Numbered from the stretch's first letter, positions 33,926 through 46,328 are shown. The stretch: DNA of 64,000 nt from Geotalea toluenoxydans JCM 15764 (GCF_001311985.1 NZ_BBCJ01000026.1:1-64000); one strand, 5' to 3'. Program-made: numbers and translations. The notes: generated by a model not told the origin, from the letters alone.

Positions 33926-34324
33926 ATGATAATGCCGTTGCTTAAAGGTTTAGGGATCACACTAAGTCATCTTTTCAAGAAGCCGGTTACTCTTCAATAT
34001 CCTGACGAAAGGCCGGAGGTAGCTCCTACATTCAGAGGCCTTCATGCCCTTAATATTTCCCATGACAAGGCGAAATGTGTTGCCTGCTACCTTTGTCCCA
34101 CTGTCTGCCCGGCTAAGTGCATCAAAGTAGAAGCGGGTGAAGATGAAAATCACAATAAGTACGCTGCTGAGTATGAGATCGACATGCTGCGTTGCATATT
34201 CTGTGGCTTCTGTGTTGAGGCATGTCCTGTGGATGCAGTGCGCATGACCGAGGCTTTTGAACTTGCCAACTATACACGGGCTGATTTTGTTTTTTCAAAA
34301 GAAAGACTTTTAGAAAAGAAATAA
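33926..34324 (+). CDS. nuoI: NADH-quinone oxidoreductase subunit I
   Basis: Ferredoxin-type subunit with clusters N6a and N6b. Ligands: CVACYLCPTVCP and CIFCGFCVEACP. 132 residues, shorter than the ~180 of the E. coli protein, with less sequence after the second motif. It lies 28 bases after nuoH and 11 bases before nuoJ. Intact. Confidence 0.95.
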   Translation: MIMPLLKGLGITLSHLFKKPVTLQYPDERPEVAPTFRGLHALNISHDKAKCVACYLCPTVCPAKCIKVEAGEDENHNKYAAEYEIDMLRCIFCGFCVEACPVDAVRMTEAFELANYTRADFVFSKERLLEKK

Positions 34325-34335
34325 AGGAGCAGTCA

Positions 34336-34842
34336 ATGCTAGAGTCGTTATTCTTCCTCATAGTGGCAGCGGTGGCTGTCATATCCAGCATTCTGGTGAT
34401 TACCTGCAGAAACCCGATAAACAGTGCTCTATCACTGGTAATGACCTTTTTCTGCCTTGCCACCTTCTATGTGATGCTTGATGCTCCCTTTATGGCGGCC
34501 ATACAGGTTATTGTCTACGCCGGTGCCATCATGGTTCTGATTGTCTTTGTCATAATGCTTCTCAATATCAGAACTGAAACAGGCAGGAAAACCACTCATG
34601 CAGTCTTGGCTGGCAGTATAGTAGGCCTCCTTATCCTGTTTCAGACCTGCTACTTCCTCACGAAAGGTTCTATGACCGGCTTAAAAGGTGCAATGGATAC
34701 AGCACTAATCGAGAAAGTAGGACATGTTGAATTAATCGGCAAGGCACTTTACACGGACTTCCTGCTGCCTTTTGAGATAACTTCTCTGCTTCTGCTTGTT
34801 GCTATTATCGGGGCAGTCATCCTATCTAAAAGAAAAATCTAA
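34336..34842 (+). CDS. nuoJ: NADH-quinone oxidoreductase subunit J
   Basis: 168 residues, five membrane helices. The conserved region [26 protein letters not shown] around the pi-bulge helix is present (positions about 56-80). GGAGCAGTC precedes ATG 34336. Intact. Confidence 0.94.
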   Translation: MLESLFFLIVAAVAVISSILVITCRNPINSALSLVMTFFCLATFYVMLDAPFMAAIQVIVYAGAIMVLIVFVIMLLNIRTETGRKTTHAVLAGSIVGLLILFQTCYFLTKGSMTGLKGAMDTALIEKVGHVELIGKALYTDFLLPFEITSLLLLVAIIGAVILSKRKI

Positions 34843-34861
34843 AATTATCGGGGTGAAGACA

Positions 34862-35164
34862 ATGCTGGCCTTAAACAATTATCTCATCATAAGCGCAATT
34901 CTGTTCTCAATAGGCACCATAGGAGTACTTGTCAGAAGAAACGCCATCGTTATTTTCATGTGCGTGGAGATGATGCTGAATGCGGTGAATCTTACCTTTA
35001 TTGCCTTCTCCAAATACCTTGGCAACATTGACGGCCAGATTTTCGTCTTTTTCGTCATGACTGTTGCCGCTGCCGAGGCGGCAGTCGGTCTTGCTCTGAT
35101 GATAGCCTTCTTTAAAAACAGGGAATCCATCGACGTTGAAGACGTCAACATCATGAAATGGTAA
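34862..35164 (+). CDS. nuoK: NADH-quinone oxidoreductase subunit K
   Basis: 100 residues, three membrane helices with the buried glutamates in [13 protein letters not shown] and [18 protein letters not shown] 34862 ([12 protein letters not shown]) gives the usual family length; an in-frame upstream start inside nuoJ is not needed. GGGGTGAAG is a suitable ribosome site. Confidence 0.95.
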   Translation: MLALNNYLIISAILFSIGTIGVLVRRNAIVIFMCVEMMLNAVNLTFIAFSKYLGNIDGQIFVFFVMTVAAAEAAVGLALMIAFFKNRESIDVEDVNIMKW

Positions 35165-35209
35165 TAACTTCGGCAAATTTCAGGAATTTATCAGATAAAG
35201 GAGTCAGGA

Positions 35210-37215
35210 ATGTTTGAATACGTATGGTTGATCCCACTGTTCCCACTCATCGGGGTGGTAATCAACGGCCTATTCGGCAAATCAATAAAGAATGAGAAGA
35301 TTATAGGCGGGATCGGATCGGCAATGGTCTTTGGTTCTTTCCTGGTTTCCTGCAGCATACTGTTCAAACTGCTGTCTCTACCCAGTGAAGAGCGCCTTTA
35401 TGAGCTAAACGTCTTTACCTGGATGCAATCGGGTAATTTCAAAGCAGATATCGGTTTCCTGATTGACCCCCTGTCGGCTCTGATGATCATGGTCGTCACC
35501 GGCGTCGGCTTTCTCATCCATTTATATTCCATCGGCTACATGCATGGTGAGGAAGGCTTTTACCGTTACTTCACCTATCTCAATCTCTTCACCTTTTCAA
35601 TGCTTCTTCTTGTCCTCGGCAACAACCTGCTGCTGATGTTCGTAGGTTGGGAAGGCGTTGGTCTTTGCTCTTACCTGCTCATCGGGTACTATTTCCACAA
35701 AAAATCCGCTGGGGATGCAGGGAAAAAAGCTTTTGTGATGAACAGGGTCGGGGACTTCGGCTTCCTGCTGGGGGTGTTCACATTGTTCTGGTTTTTAGGC
35801 CAGAACCATAATATCTGGACCATCAACTTTGTGGAATTGGGTAAGGCGTCCCACCTGCTGCCGGTAGGCGGCATCGTTACCATTATTACTCTCTGCTTTT
35901 TCCTTGGCGCCACAGGGAAATCTGCCCAAATACCTCTTTACACCTGGCTGCCTGATGCCATGGAAGGCCCTACGCCGGTATCTGCCCTCATCCATGCTGC
36001 TACAATGGTTACCGCCGGTGTTTATATGATCGGCCGCATGAACTTCATCTTCATCAAAGCTCCTGAAACCATGCTGGTAATTGCCTGTATCGGTGCAGCC
36101 ACCGCGATTTTCGCTGCAACCATCGGCACTGCCCAGAACGACATCAAAAGGGTTCTTGCATATTCTACAGTTTCCCAGCTGGGCTTCATGTTTCTGGCAA
36201 TGGGGGTTGGTGCATTCGCAGCCGGGGTATTTCACCTCATGACCCATGCATTCTTCAAGGCCTGTCTATTCCTTGGTTCAGGCTCGGTTATTCACTCCAT
36301 GCATCACGCTTTACATCATGCACACTCCCACGATGACGCCCAGGACATGCGCAACATGGGTGGGCTGAAATCAAAAATGCCGATCACTTTTATCACCTTT
36401 CTTGTTTCTACCATTGCCATAGCAGGTATCCCCGGCTTCTCAGGCTTTTTCTCGAAGGACGAGATTCTTTGGCAGGCATTCGCTAACCCGTTTCATGGCA
36501 GCCTCAACTATGTTCTTTGGGGAACAGGGGCAATAGCCGCAGGCTTCACTGCATTTTACATGTTCCGACTGGTTTTTATGACCTTCTTCGGCGAGTGTCG
36601 CATTACTGCCAAGCAAAAGATCATCTCCACGAGTCGCCTTTTGTCATCACCCTTCCTCTGATGGTTTTGGGCACGCTTGCTGTGATTGGCGGTTATGTGG
36701 GTATCCCGAAACTGATCGGCGACGTTCTTGGAGGCATACCCAATTACTTCGAGCACTACCTTGAGCCGGTCTTCAAAATTTCGGAAGAGTTTGCCAAGGA
36801 ACATGTACATGCTGCAGCCCATCACAGCCACGCCCTGGAGTGGGGTCTAATGGGTACCTCTGTATTGATTGCCGTTATTGGTATCAGCATAGCTTACGCT
36901 CTCTATATAATCTCGCCGTCGATACCGGCCAAATTTACGGCTGCCTTTCCCGGTCTGCACAAGGCAGTTTATAACAAATGGTACATAGACGAGCTTTATG
37001 ACTTCCTTTTTGTCAATCCCTGCAAGTCCCTCGGCCACTTTCTCTGGAAAGGATTCGATGTGCTGGTGGTAGACGGGATTGTCAATGGCGTGGCCAAGGT
37101 GACCATGGGATTCAGCGGTGTTCTCAGACATGTTCAGTCAGGCTTTGTGCACAATTACGCCTTGACCATGGCACTGGGTATGGTTGTGATCGTCGGTTTC
37201 TACCTATTCCGTTAA
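35210..37215 (+). CDS. nuoL: NADH-quinone oxidoreductase subunit L
   Basis: Antiporter-like proton-pumping subunit. Conserved GWEGVGLCSYLLIGYYF, TAGVYMIGRMNFIF, LAYSTVSQLGFMF and HAFFKACLFLGSGSVIH are present. The break near 36605 is a lost A in an A-run (AAGCAAAAAGAT); repaired it runs KDHLHESPFVITLPL and on to a His-rich stretch (HVHAAAHHSHAL) and the C-terminal lateral helix, ending at 37215. Restored length is about 669 residues. Confidence 0.94.
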
Positions 37216-37260
37216 GAATTAATTCAGATAATTTTTGCCAGATTTAAAGGAGCAGAGTAA

Positions 37261-38845
37261 ATGAACCAGATGCCTGCGTTACTGAGCATAATAACTTTCC
37301 TGCCGCTGTTGGGGGTTTTACTCCTGCTGTTCGTCAACAAGAACAGCCACGCAGTCGCGAGAGGTATCGCCCTTGGCGTTTCTCTGATAGTTTTCCTAGT
37401 TTCTATTCCGTTGATTACCGGTTTTCAGAACACCGCCGAGTTCCAGTTTGTTGAAAAAGTGCCCTGGATAGCAGCCGGCCCGTTCCAGATGAGCTACCAC
37501 ATAGGCATCGACGGCATCAGCCTGTGGCTTGTCATTCTTACCACCTTCATCATGCCTCTTGCCATTCTTTCGACATGGACCGCAGTCGAAGAAAAGGTGA
37601 AAGAGTATATGATTTGCCTGCTTCTTCTTGAAGTCGGCATGCTTGGTGCCTTCATCGCCATCGACCTCTTCCTCTTCTATATCTTCTGGGAAGTAATGCT
37701 GATCCCAATGTATTTCATTATCGGTATCTGGGGTGGCAAGAACAAGATATATGCCGCTGTGAAGTTCTTCATTTATACCATGGTTGGTTCACTGCTCATG
37801 CTGGTGGCATTGATAGCCTTTACTTCAAGGCCGGTGGCGGAGATTTCAACCTTCTCAAGTTTTATCAGCTTTCATTGGATCCGGTAACCCAGACCTGGAT
37901 GTTTCTGGCTTTTGCCCTGGCCTTTGCTATCAAGGTGCCGATGTTTCCGCTGCATACCTGGTTGCCTGATGCCCATACTGAAGCTCCAACGGCTGGTTCG
38001 GTAATACTGGCGGCTGTGCTTTTGAAGATGGTACCTACGGTTTCGTTCGTTTCGCCATTCCGCTCTTTCCTCTGGCAACCGATCAGTTTACTCCGCTTAT
38101 CGCGACTCTGTCCGTTATCGGTATAATTTATGCCGCTCTGGTGGCGATGGTGCAAGAGGACGTCAAGAAGTTGGTCGCTTATTCATCTGTTGCCCATCTT
38201 GGCTTCGTCATGCTCGGTGTCTTCGCATTAAATGAGCAGGGCATTGCCGGAGGTATGCTGCAGATGCTCAATCACGGCGTTTCCACCGGCGCACTGTTCC
38301 TTATCGTTGGTTTCATTTATGAGCGCCGGCACACCAGGCTTATTACAGATTTCGGCGGCCTCTCCAAACAGATGCCGGTATTCGCTACCATCTTCATGAT
38401 TGTTACTCTCTCTTCCATCGGCCTTCCGGGGACCAACGGCTTTGTCGGCGAATTCCTTGTTCTGATCGGATCTTTCGAGAGCAGTATCAGATGGTACTCG
38501 GTGATTGCTACCAGCGGAGTCATACTCTCCGCCGTATACATGCTGTGGATGTTCCAACGCGTAATGTTCGGAGAACTCAACAATCCGAAAAACCAGGTTC
38601 TCAAGGACCTGAATGCACGGGAAATTGCAATCATGCTCCCGCTACTGGTACTTATCTTCTTCATGGGAGTTTACCCACGCCCGTTCCTCGACAAAATGAG
38701 CCCTTCCATTGTGAACCTGGTTCAGCATGTCAAGACAAAGCAGGCTGCTGCAAATCCACAATTAACTGTTTCCCAACCGGTGCAGGCAATTCCTGCCGTC
38801 CCGGTTGCAGATCCACACGCAGCAACCCCAGCAGAAGTGAAATAG
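37261..38845 (+). CDS. nuoM: NADH-quinone oxidoreductase subunit M
   Basis: Antiporter-like pumping subunit. [52 protein letters not shown] and [14 protein letters not shown] are typical. Two breaks occur: a lost T near 37826 ([12 protein letters not shown] expected) and a lost G near 38031 ([15 protein letters not shown] expected). The C-terminus carries an Ala/Pro-rich tail of about 35 residues. Restored length is about 528 residues. Confidence 0.94.
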
Positions 38846-38878
38846 ACACAGTTTAGAATAGTTACCGGAGGAAATTAG

Positions 38879-40341
38879 ATGGAAACAATCCCTATGCCAG
38901 CCATAAACTTCGCTGCGGTGATGCCAGAGACAATACTTTCGGTATTTGCCATGGTGCTTCTGCTGGTCAATGTCTTTGTCCCTGGCAAACAGAAGGCTTA
39001 TCTTGCTTACCTGAGTTTAATAGGTATTATCGTTGCCGGAGTCAGCGTATTCAATGCTTGGGATGCACCGCTCTCGCTCCAGGAGGGCTTTAGCGGTTCA
39101 GTATTACAGGATAACTTCTCTCTGTTTTTCAAAGCCATTTTCCTTGTCTCCGCAGCCTTGACGTTGCTTATCAGTGACCAGTACCTTGAGCGGGAAAACT
39201 GCAACCATGGGGAAATTTACCCCCTCATACTGCTGGCAACGGCAGGTATGATGCTGATGGCATCGGGAACTGATCTCATGACCATCTTCCTGGGCCTTGA
39301 AGTTTTGTCCGTCGCCCTTTATGTTCTTGCCGGATTCAACAGGGAGAATGTGAAATCAAATGAAGCAGGTTTGAAGTACTTCCTGCTCGGCGCTTTTTCC
39401 ACCGGTTTCCTTCTTTACGGAATGGCTCTTACCTATGGCGCCACTGGGTCAACCAAGATTGCAAATATCGCCTCATACGTGAGCCAGAATGGTGCGGTTA
39501 CAGCGAACCCGCTGTTCCTCGTTGGCATGCTGCTGATTGCTGTCGGATTTTCCTTCAAAATTGCTGCTGCGCCATTCCACATGTGGACGCCTGATGTATA
39601 TGAAGGCGCTCCCACACCAATTACAGCATTTATGTCCGCAGGCCCCAAGGCTGCAGGTTTCGCAGCATTCATCCGTGTCATGGTGTTTGCTTTCCCGACC
39701 CTGAAAGCGGATTGGTCGGATCTGCTATGGATTCTTGCTGTGCTGACTATGACTATCGGTAACATCATTGCTCTCAAGCAGGACAATATAAAAAGGGTCC
39801 TTGCCTATTCTTCGATTGCACATGCCGGATATGCCCTGGTTGGTTTCGCTGCCGGTAACGCAGAGGGTGCTGCAGGTATTTTGTTCTACATGCTTTCATA
39901 CGCATTTATGAATATCGGGGCATTTGCATCATCATCCTCATAGGGAAAAAAGGCGAGGCAAACAGCAATGTTACAGATTTCGCAGGTCTTGGTTTCAGAA
40001 GACCAGTGCTTGCAGTGCTGATGGCCATTTTCCTCTTTTCCCTTGCCGGCATTCCTCCCATGGTAGGATTTGTCGGTAAATTCTACCTTTTCTCCGCTGC
40101 CATCAAGTCCGGTTATATCTGGCTTGCCATCATCGGTGTCCTCAACAGTGCCGCCTCCGTATACTATTATCTGCGGGTGATGGTTTTCATGTACATGAAA
40201 GACCCCGTTGAGGAATTCGACTGGGTTAAGGTAACACCTGCTATTGCCTTGTGTCTTGTTATCTCGGTGGCCGGGGTAATGATACCGGGTGTTGTTCCCG
40301 GTTATTTGCTGCAGCTGGCCCAGAAGGCAGTCCTCTTTTAA
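38879..40341 (+). CDS. nuoN: NADH-quinone oxidoreductase subunit N
   Basis: Third antiporter-like subunit and last gene of the operon. LGLEVLSVALYVLAGFN, FKIAAAPFHMWTPDVYEGAPTP and AYSSIAHAGYALVGF are diagnostic. The break near 39925 is a lost C (GCCATCATCATCCTC); repaired it continues LIGKKGEANSNVTDFAGLG to 40341. Restored length is about 488 residues. A terminator follows 23 bases later. Confidence 0.94.
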
Positions 40342-40363
40342 AAGTTAGTTTCACCGTATTATG

Positions 40364-40396
40364 AAGCCCCTCCAGGAATCAGGAGGGGCTTTTTTT
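40364..40396 (+). terminator. Terminator of the nuo operon
   Basis: AAGCCCCTCC (40364-40373) pairs with GGAGGGGCTT (40382-40391) around an 8-base loop, followed by a T-run. It ends the nuoA-N transcript and isolates the efflux operon. Confidence 0.85.
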
Positions 40397-40501
40397 ATGG
40401 TCGTCCCTTCACCCCATCACCAGCCAGCTTGTCCGGGCACCTGGACAAAACAGGAAATTCAATCCACTTTTGCTATTGGAATTTCGAAGGCTATAATTAG
40501 C

Positions 40502-40530
40502 TTGACAATACTGTGACGGTAATATATATA
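40502..40530 (+). promoter_or_regulatory. Sigma-70 promoter of the efflux operon
   Basis: TTGACA (40502-40507) and TATATA (40525-40530) are separated by 17 bases, near consensus. The leader to the TTG start at 40575 is about 38 bases and AT-rich. The promoter looks strong and constitutive; no repressor site is obvious. Confidence 0.65.
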
Positions 40531-40574
40531 AAAAATGCTATATATTGTTGTAACAATTTTACTGGGAGGCTCCC

Positions 40575-41912
40575 TTGCAAATAATATATTTTGCACTTTG
40601 CCTGCTACTGTCATTTCCCCTGATGTGTTTTGCCGAACCCAAAATCTCTCCGCGACAAGCCATTTTAATAGCCTTGGAGAAGAACCATCAGCTGCAGGCA
40701 ACTGCCCATGAAGTAACTGCAGCCGAAGAAGAGGTCAATATCAACCGCAGCAGGTATTTACCAAGGGTTTCACTTGAGGAAAGTGCGGCGGTTTCAAATT
40801 CTCCTACTCGTGTATTCATGATGAAGTTGGACCAGGGGAAATTTGCCTCCAGTGACTTTGATACAGCCAATCTCAACAAACCCGACTCCTATCATGATTT
40901 CAAGACGGCGCTGACCCTTGAACAGCCACTGTTCGATCTATCCCTGTTAAAATCCACGTCAATGGCAAAAACGGCAGCAGAAAGTCAAAAATTTGCCGCC
41001 GATCAGAGGCGACAGGATGTGGCGGTGAAGGTTTATTCGGCGTGGCTTGCGGTCCGACGTGCTAAGGCCTATGCCACCATAGCTGAACAAGCTATGGCAG
41101 AAGCAAAGGAACACCTGCGGCTGGCGGGGGCAAGGGTTGGCGTAGGGACAGGTCTTAAGTCGGAGGGATTAAGGGCAAAAACATTTCTTTTTGATGTGGA
41201 ACAGCAACTGATCACGGCAAACAACGATTTGAAGCTGGCAAAGATGCAGCTAGCAATGGTTCTCGGGGGTACTCCAGGGGAAGAGATGGATATTGTCGAT
41301 GATCTGTCGGTTGTCGAGATGACCTCGACCATCAGTGAACTGCAACTATTGGCTGTCGAGAATCGTAAAGACCTGCAGGCAGTGAATAAAGAAACCCAAA
41401 AAGCAGCAACTGCGATTGAACTGGCGCGCGCAGCCTACCTTCCCACTTTATACGCCAGCGCCTCTTATCAATTAAATGATTACAGCGTCCCGTTTGGTCG
41501 GGATAACGACTCATGGCAGGCGGGGGTGACATTGCGCTGGGAATTTTTCTCAGGGCTGAAAACCCGTAATGAAGTCAATAAATTCAAGTCGCTTGAGCGA
41601 GCCTCCCAGGAATATCAAAAGGATTATGCCAATTCCATTGCCTACCAGGTAAGCGAAAATGTTCTTCGCCATGGAGAAGCCGGGAAAAGGCTTGAATTGG
41701 CGCGGCAGGCAGTGATTGATGCGGAAGAAAGTGTTCGCCTGATCAGCAAGCGATTTCAAAATTCCCTGTCCCCCATGGTCGAGTTGCTGGATGCGCAGAC
41801 GTCTCTGAACAGGGCTCGCGCGGTACAGGTTGAAATGGAAAATGGGCAGGCACTTGCTTTGGCGCGGATCTGGCAGTCAGCGGGGATTTTCCTCAAGGAG
41901 GTTCTTAAATGA
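40575..41912 (+). CDS. TolC-family outer membrane efflux protein
   Basis: 445 residues. Signal peptide with core YFALCLLLSFPLMCFA, then two repeats of long alpha-helical hairpins typical of TolC proteins (SPRQAILIALEKNHQLQ early, NRSRYLPRVSLEES; second repeat AVENRKDLQAVNKETQ, ARAAYLPTLYASASYQL). It forms the outer membrane channel of a tripartite pump. The start is TTG with GGGAGG upstream at good spacing. Its stop overlaps the next start (ATGA), so it is coupled to the fusion protein gene. Confidence 0.88.
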   Translation: MQIIYFALCLLLSFPLMCFAEPKISPRQAILIALEKNHQLQATAHEVTAAEEEVNINRSRYLPRVSLEESAAVSNSPTRVFMMKLDQGKFASSDFDTANLNKPDSYHDFKTALTLEQPLFDLSLLKSTSMAKTAAESQKFAADQRRQDVAVKVYSAWLAVRRAKAYATIAEQAMAEAKEHLRLAGARVGVGTGLKSEGLRAKTFLFDVEQQLITANNDLKLAKMQLAMVLGGTPGEEMDIVDDLSVVEMTSTISELQLLAVENRKDLQAVNKETQKAATAIELARAAYLPTLYASASYQLNDYSVPFGRDNDSWQAGVTLRWEFFSGLKTRNEVNKFKSLERASQEYQKDYANSIAYQVSENVLRHGEAGKRLELARQAVIDAEESVRLISKRFQNSLSPMVELLDAQTSLNRARAVQVEMENGQALALARIWQSAGIFLKEVLK

Positions 41913-43039
41913 GGTTATGGAAAACAGGTCGGCTTGCAGTATATGTCGTACTGGTGTTGCTGCTGAATTCAGCATGCAGCAGGTCGAAAGAAGGGACAAA
42001 AGAAGCTCCGGGCCCGATTGTCTCCGAAATAACCGTCGAAAAAATTGTTACAGAGATGGTTCCCGAGCAGGTTGAGGCAGTGGGCTCCATCCGCTCGAGA
42101 AACTCTGCCCAGATCGCAGCACGCATAGCAGGGACTGTGACCTCAATGAAGGTGAGGGAAGGGGACAGTGTCGGCAAGGGTGCGCTACTTATGACTCTGG
42201 CCTCTGCTGAAACTACCGCAGGGGCAGCCGGTGCAAGGGCTGCTGTTGAACAGGCGAGCCATGGGGTGGAAGAAGCCAGATCGAGAAAGCAGTTTGCCGA
42301 TGTGACGTTCGAAAGGTACCAGAAATTGTTGCAAGAAGAGGCGGTAACCCGCCAGGAGTATGACGGCAGGCTGTCGGAAAAGGAGGTTGCCGCGAGGTCT
42401 TTGGCAAAGGCTGAAGCTGCACTTGCCGCAGCCAGGGAAGGGGCACGGGGGGCATCCAGCCTGGCCGGATACGGGAAAATATATGCGCCGATCAGCGGCG
42501 TTATTGTAACCAGACTGGTTGATGTGGGGGTGACGGTGTTTCCCGGCACGCCACTTTTTACCTTGGAAGAGCAGGGCGCCTATCGACTTGAGGTTGCTGC
42601 CCCGGAATCGCTGCTGGGTAAGGTAAAGGTCGGTGGCCGGGTCCCTGTAAGTCTGGAGGGGGAGCCGACTGCAAAAACAGGGGTAGTGGAAGAAGTTGTC
42701 CCCGCAGTGGATAGGGCAACGCGGACATTCATCGTCAAAATTGCTTTAACCGATAAAGGGCTGCGTTCCGGTTCATACGGGAGTGCCAATTTCCAGATGG
42801 GAAATCGCCAGGGACTTTTGCTGGTCAAAAAAGCCGTGGTAACCCAAGGCGCGCTGACGTCGGTCTGGGTTGTGGGACAGGATGGTATCGTTCGCATGAG
42901 GATAGTAAAGACAGGAAAAACAGTGGGAGACAAGGTGGAGATCCTGGCTGGACTGGCAATCGGTGAGGCGGTGGTCACGGCGGGGATGGAGAAAGTTGTG
43001 GAGGGGGCAAGGGTTGAAGAGAAATCCCGTCAGCAATAA
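41909..43039 (+). CDS. RND efflux periplasmic adaptor lipoprotein
   Basis: 376 residues. Lipobox LLNSACS near residues 18-24 predicts an outer-leaflet inner-membrane lipoprotein. The biotinyl-lipoyl part (QIAARIAGTVTSMKVREGDSVGKGALL), a short coiled coil and the returning half (GKIYAPISGVIVTRLVDVGVTV) identify an AcrA/HlyD-type adaptor. It links the RND pump to the TolC channel. The gene is intact and 55 bases upstream of the pump gene. Confidence 0.9.
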   Translation: MRLWKTGRLAVYVVLVLLLNSACSRSKEGTKEAPGPIVSEITVEKIVTEMVPEQVEAVGSIRSRNSAQIAARIAGTVTSMKVREGDSVGKGALLMTLASAETTAGAAGARAAVEQASHGVEEARSRKQFADVTFERYQKLLQEEAVTRQEYDGRLSEKEVAARSLAKAEAALAAAREGARGASSLAGYGKIYAPISGVIVTRLVDVGVTVFPGTPLFTLEEQGAYRLEVAAPESLLGKVKVGGRVPVSLEGEPTAKTGVVEEVVPAVDRATRTFIVKIALTDKGLRSGSYGSANFQMGNRQGLLLVKKAVVTQGALTSVWVVGQDGIVRMRIVKTGKTVGDKVEILAGLAIGEAVVTAGMEKVVEGARVEEKSRQQ

Positions 43040-43093
43040 ATTGCAAACATTCAATGGTCGAGCGAATTTCCAGGTTGTAAAGGGAGCATATTG

Positions 43094-46000
43094 ATGAGCG
43101 GACTTGGCTTTGCCGGCAGAATCGCCCGCGCCTTTATCGATTCGAAGCTGACGCCTTTGATTGTCGGTGCATCTTTGCTGCTGGGGCTTTATGCGGTTCT
43201 GGTTACCCCACGGGAGGAAGAGCCGCAGATCGTCGTGCCGATGATTGACATTTACCTGCCATGCCCGGTGCAACACCGCGGGAGGTGGAAGAGCGGGTCG
43301 TCAAGCCGATGGAAGCCAAGATGTGGGAAATCAAAGGGGTGGAATACATATACTCCGCCAGCAGGCCGGGCTTGGGCATTGTCACAGTCAGGTACAAAGT
43401 TGGCGAGGATATGGAAAACTCCCTAGTGAAACTGTACAACAAGGTGATGAGCAGCAAAGCTGCACTACCGCCTGGCGCAGGGGAACCGCAGGTGGCGCCT
43501 AAATCCATCGATGACGTACCTATCCTGACCCTTACCCTTTGGTCGGAACGCTATGATCATTACACCTTGCGCCGGGTCGCAAGGGAATTGTGCGATGAAC
43601 TGAAAAAGTCGGAGAACGTGGCGGAAAGCGACATAAAAGGGGGACAGGCCAGGCAGATAAAGGGTGCGGCTTGACCCGGGCAAGCTGGCCGCCCTCGGGT
43701 TGTCGCCGCTGCAGGTGATGGGGGCACTGCAGAAAGAGAACAGCGCGGTGCGCTCGGGCGCATTCTCAGGTATGAGCAAGGATTACCTGGTGGAGACAGG
43801 CACTTTCCTCGCTGGAGCAGATACGGTAAGGCGGATCGTTGTTGCCGCCAAAGCCGGCAGACCGGTCTATGTGGAAGATGTGGCAACGGTGGAGGATGGC
43901 CCGGAAGAAGCAAAGGACTACGTCTTCCATGGCCTGGGGCGATCAGCAGAGGGTGTGGAGAAGGCCAACAGAGCTGCCAGTTATCCGGCGGTCACTCTTT
44001 CCTTTGCCAAGCGCAAGGGGGCCAATGCCACCTGGGTTGCCGAAGACCTTGTAAAGAAGACGGAACTTCTCAAGGGAAAACTGATTCCTTCGGACGTGCA
44101 TGTTACTGTAACGCGGAATTACGGCGAGACGGCCAGGGAAAAGAATAATGAGCTGCTGTTCCATATGTTCCTGGCAGCATTTTCGGTAACCATTCTCATT
44201 GCGGTCTTCATGGGCTGGCGTGCAGGCGCCGTGGCCGCGATAGCCATACCTGTGACGCTGGCGCTGACCATGCTCATCTTCAACCAGATCGGTTATACAC
44301 TCAATCGCATCACCCTCTTTGCCTTGATATTTTCCATTGGTATTCTGGTGGATGACGCCATCGTTGTGGTGGAAAATATCCACCGCTACTTCACCACCAC
44401 CAGGTTTGCCCCGTTGGAAGCATCCATCAAGGCGGTTGACGAGATCGGCAACCCGACCATACTGGCGACTTTTGCCGTCATCGCCTCCATTTTGCCCATG
44501 GGCTTTGTCGGCGGTCTCATGGGGCCGTACATGCGCCCGATACCTGTCGGGGCAAGCATGGCCATGTTGTTTTCGCTGCTCATCGCCTTCATCGTAACCC
44601 CATATTTTGCCTACCGATTCATGAAGGGAGAATCCCACTTCGGCAGCGAGGAAGAGGTAAAGGAATCGCGTCTTACCCTTTTCTATCGACGGTTCATGGG
44701 AGACCTTCTCCATAAGAAAACGGTGCGCTACGTTTTTCTGACTGGCGTAGTAGTGCTGCTGCTTGCTTCCTGTTCGCTGATATATTTCAAGCTGGTTACC
44801 GTCAAGATGCTGCCCTTCGACAACAAGAACGAGCTGCAGGTGATCGTTGATGCTCCCGACGGCACGGCACTAGAGGAAACCGCCCGCATGCTGGCAGAGA
44901 TGGGGGATGCTTTACGCAATGTGCCGGAAGTGGTGGATTTCCAGACTTATGTCGGGGTCAGTTCCCCTTTCAACTTCAATGGCCTGGTTCGCCATTATTA
45001 CCTGCGCAAAGGTTCCAATGTGGGGGATATTCAGGTCAACCTGGTGCATAAATCCAAGCGAAGCGAGCAGTCCCATGATATTGCCAAAAAGATCAGGCCG
45101 GTTCTGAAAACAATAGCTGACCGCTATTCGGCAAGGTTGAAGGTGGCCGAAATCCCGCCGGGGCCGCCGGTTCTCTCAACATTGGTGGCTGAGGTATACG
45201 GACCGGATCAGGAGACGCGGCTGACGATTGCAGCCAGGTGAAGGAGATATTCCGGAAAACTGCCGGCGTGGTTGATACCGACTGGTACGTGGAGGATGAC
45301 CAGGCGAAGATAAGTTTCCAGGTTGACAAGGAGAAAGCTGCATTATCGGGCATTGCCACCGAAGACGTGGCAAAGACTCTGCAGATTGCACTGGATGGCA
45401 TGAATGCGGGCATCGCTCACCTGCCGAACGAAAAGGAGCCGGTGGGGATCAACCTGAGGCTGCCAGTTGAGCGGCGCAGTTCCATTGCTGACCTGTCGTT
45501 CATCCATATTGCAGGCACACATGGCAATGTGCCCCTGACTGAGCTGATCCGGGTGAAGAAAGGGGCAGAGGACAAATCCCTCTACCGGAAGAACCTGAAG
45601 AATGTGGTCTATGTTACCGGTGACGTGGCGGGGGTGGTGGAGGCGCCGGTGTATGCCATCTTGAAGATGCAGAAAGAAATAGATAAGATAGCCCTTCCGG
45701 GAGGGTACAAGATAGAGCAGCGGGCGGCAAGCCAGCCCTGGAGCGAGATCCGTCCAGGCCTCAAGTGGGACGGGGAGTGGCACATCACCTATGAAGTCTT
45801 CCGCGACCTTGGGTTGGCCTTTGCCGCGGTGATGGTCCTGATCTATGTGCTGGTCGTTGCCTGGTTCAAGGATTTTACCACCCCTCTGGTTATCATGGCC
45901 CCCATTCCGCTGACCCTGATCGGCATTTTGCCGGGTCATGCCATCATGGGCGCCTTCTTTACTGCTACCAGCATGATCGGCTTCATTGCCTGGCGGGAAT

Positions 46001-46301
46001 CATCGTCAGGAACTCGATCATTCTCATCGATTTCGCCGAACTGAGACGGCGCGAGGGTATGGCCCTCGATGAGGCAATTATAGATGCGGGAGCCGTCCGC
46101 TTCCGGCCGATGCTGCTCACCGCAGCAGCTGTTGTTATCGGCAGCTTCGTCATTGTTTTCGATCCTATTTTCCAAGGGCTGGCCCTGGCCATGATGTGCG
46201 GCGAAATTGCATCTACCGCCCTGTCCCGGGTGACCATACCCGTCCTGTATTTCCTGGTTCAGTCCTGGAAGGAAAAACGGCAGCAGAAATCTGCAGCCTG
46301 A
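43094..46301 (+). CDS. RND-family efflux pump inner membrane subunit
   Basis: About 1070 residues after repair. N-terminal [23 protein letters not shown]-type sequence (residues 36-58), the proton-relay Asp pair in [19 protein letters not shown], and TM clusters on both halves fit AcrB-like transporters. Four frame breaks at about 43262, 43663, 45235 and 45988 are explained by single-base changes (the second looks like one extra G); they re-join motifs such as [26 protein letters not shown]. Substrate cannot be told: I see no clear heavy-metal Met motif. Last gene of the pump operon, with C_GCAxxG 27 bases behind. Confidence 0.87.
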
Positions 46302-46328
46302 AATATCACAAAAAATCTGGAGGAATTG

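Noticed and set aside
43943-44713. Minus-strand open frame of 256 codons inside the RND pump gene
   Set aside because: Rich in His and Gly as expected of a shadow frame; the + strand carries the RND proton-relay and TM motifs.
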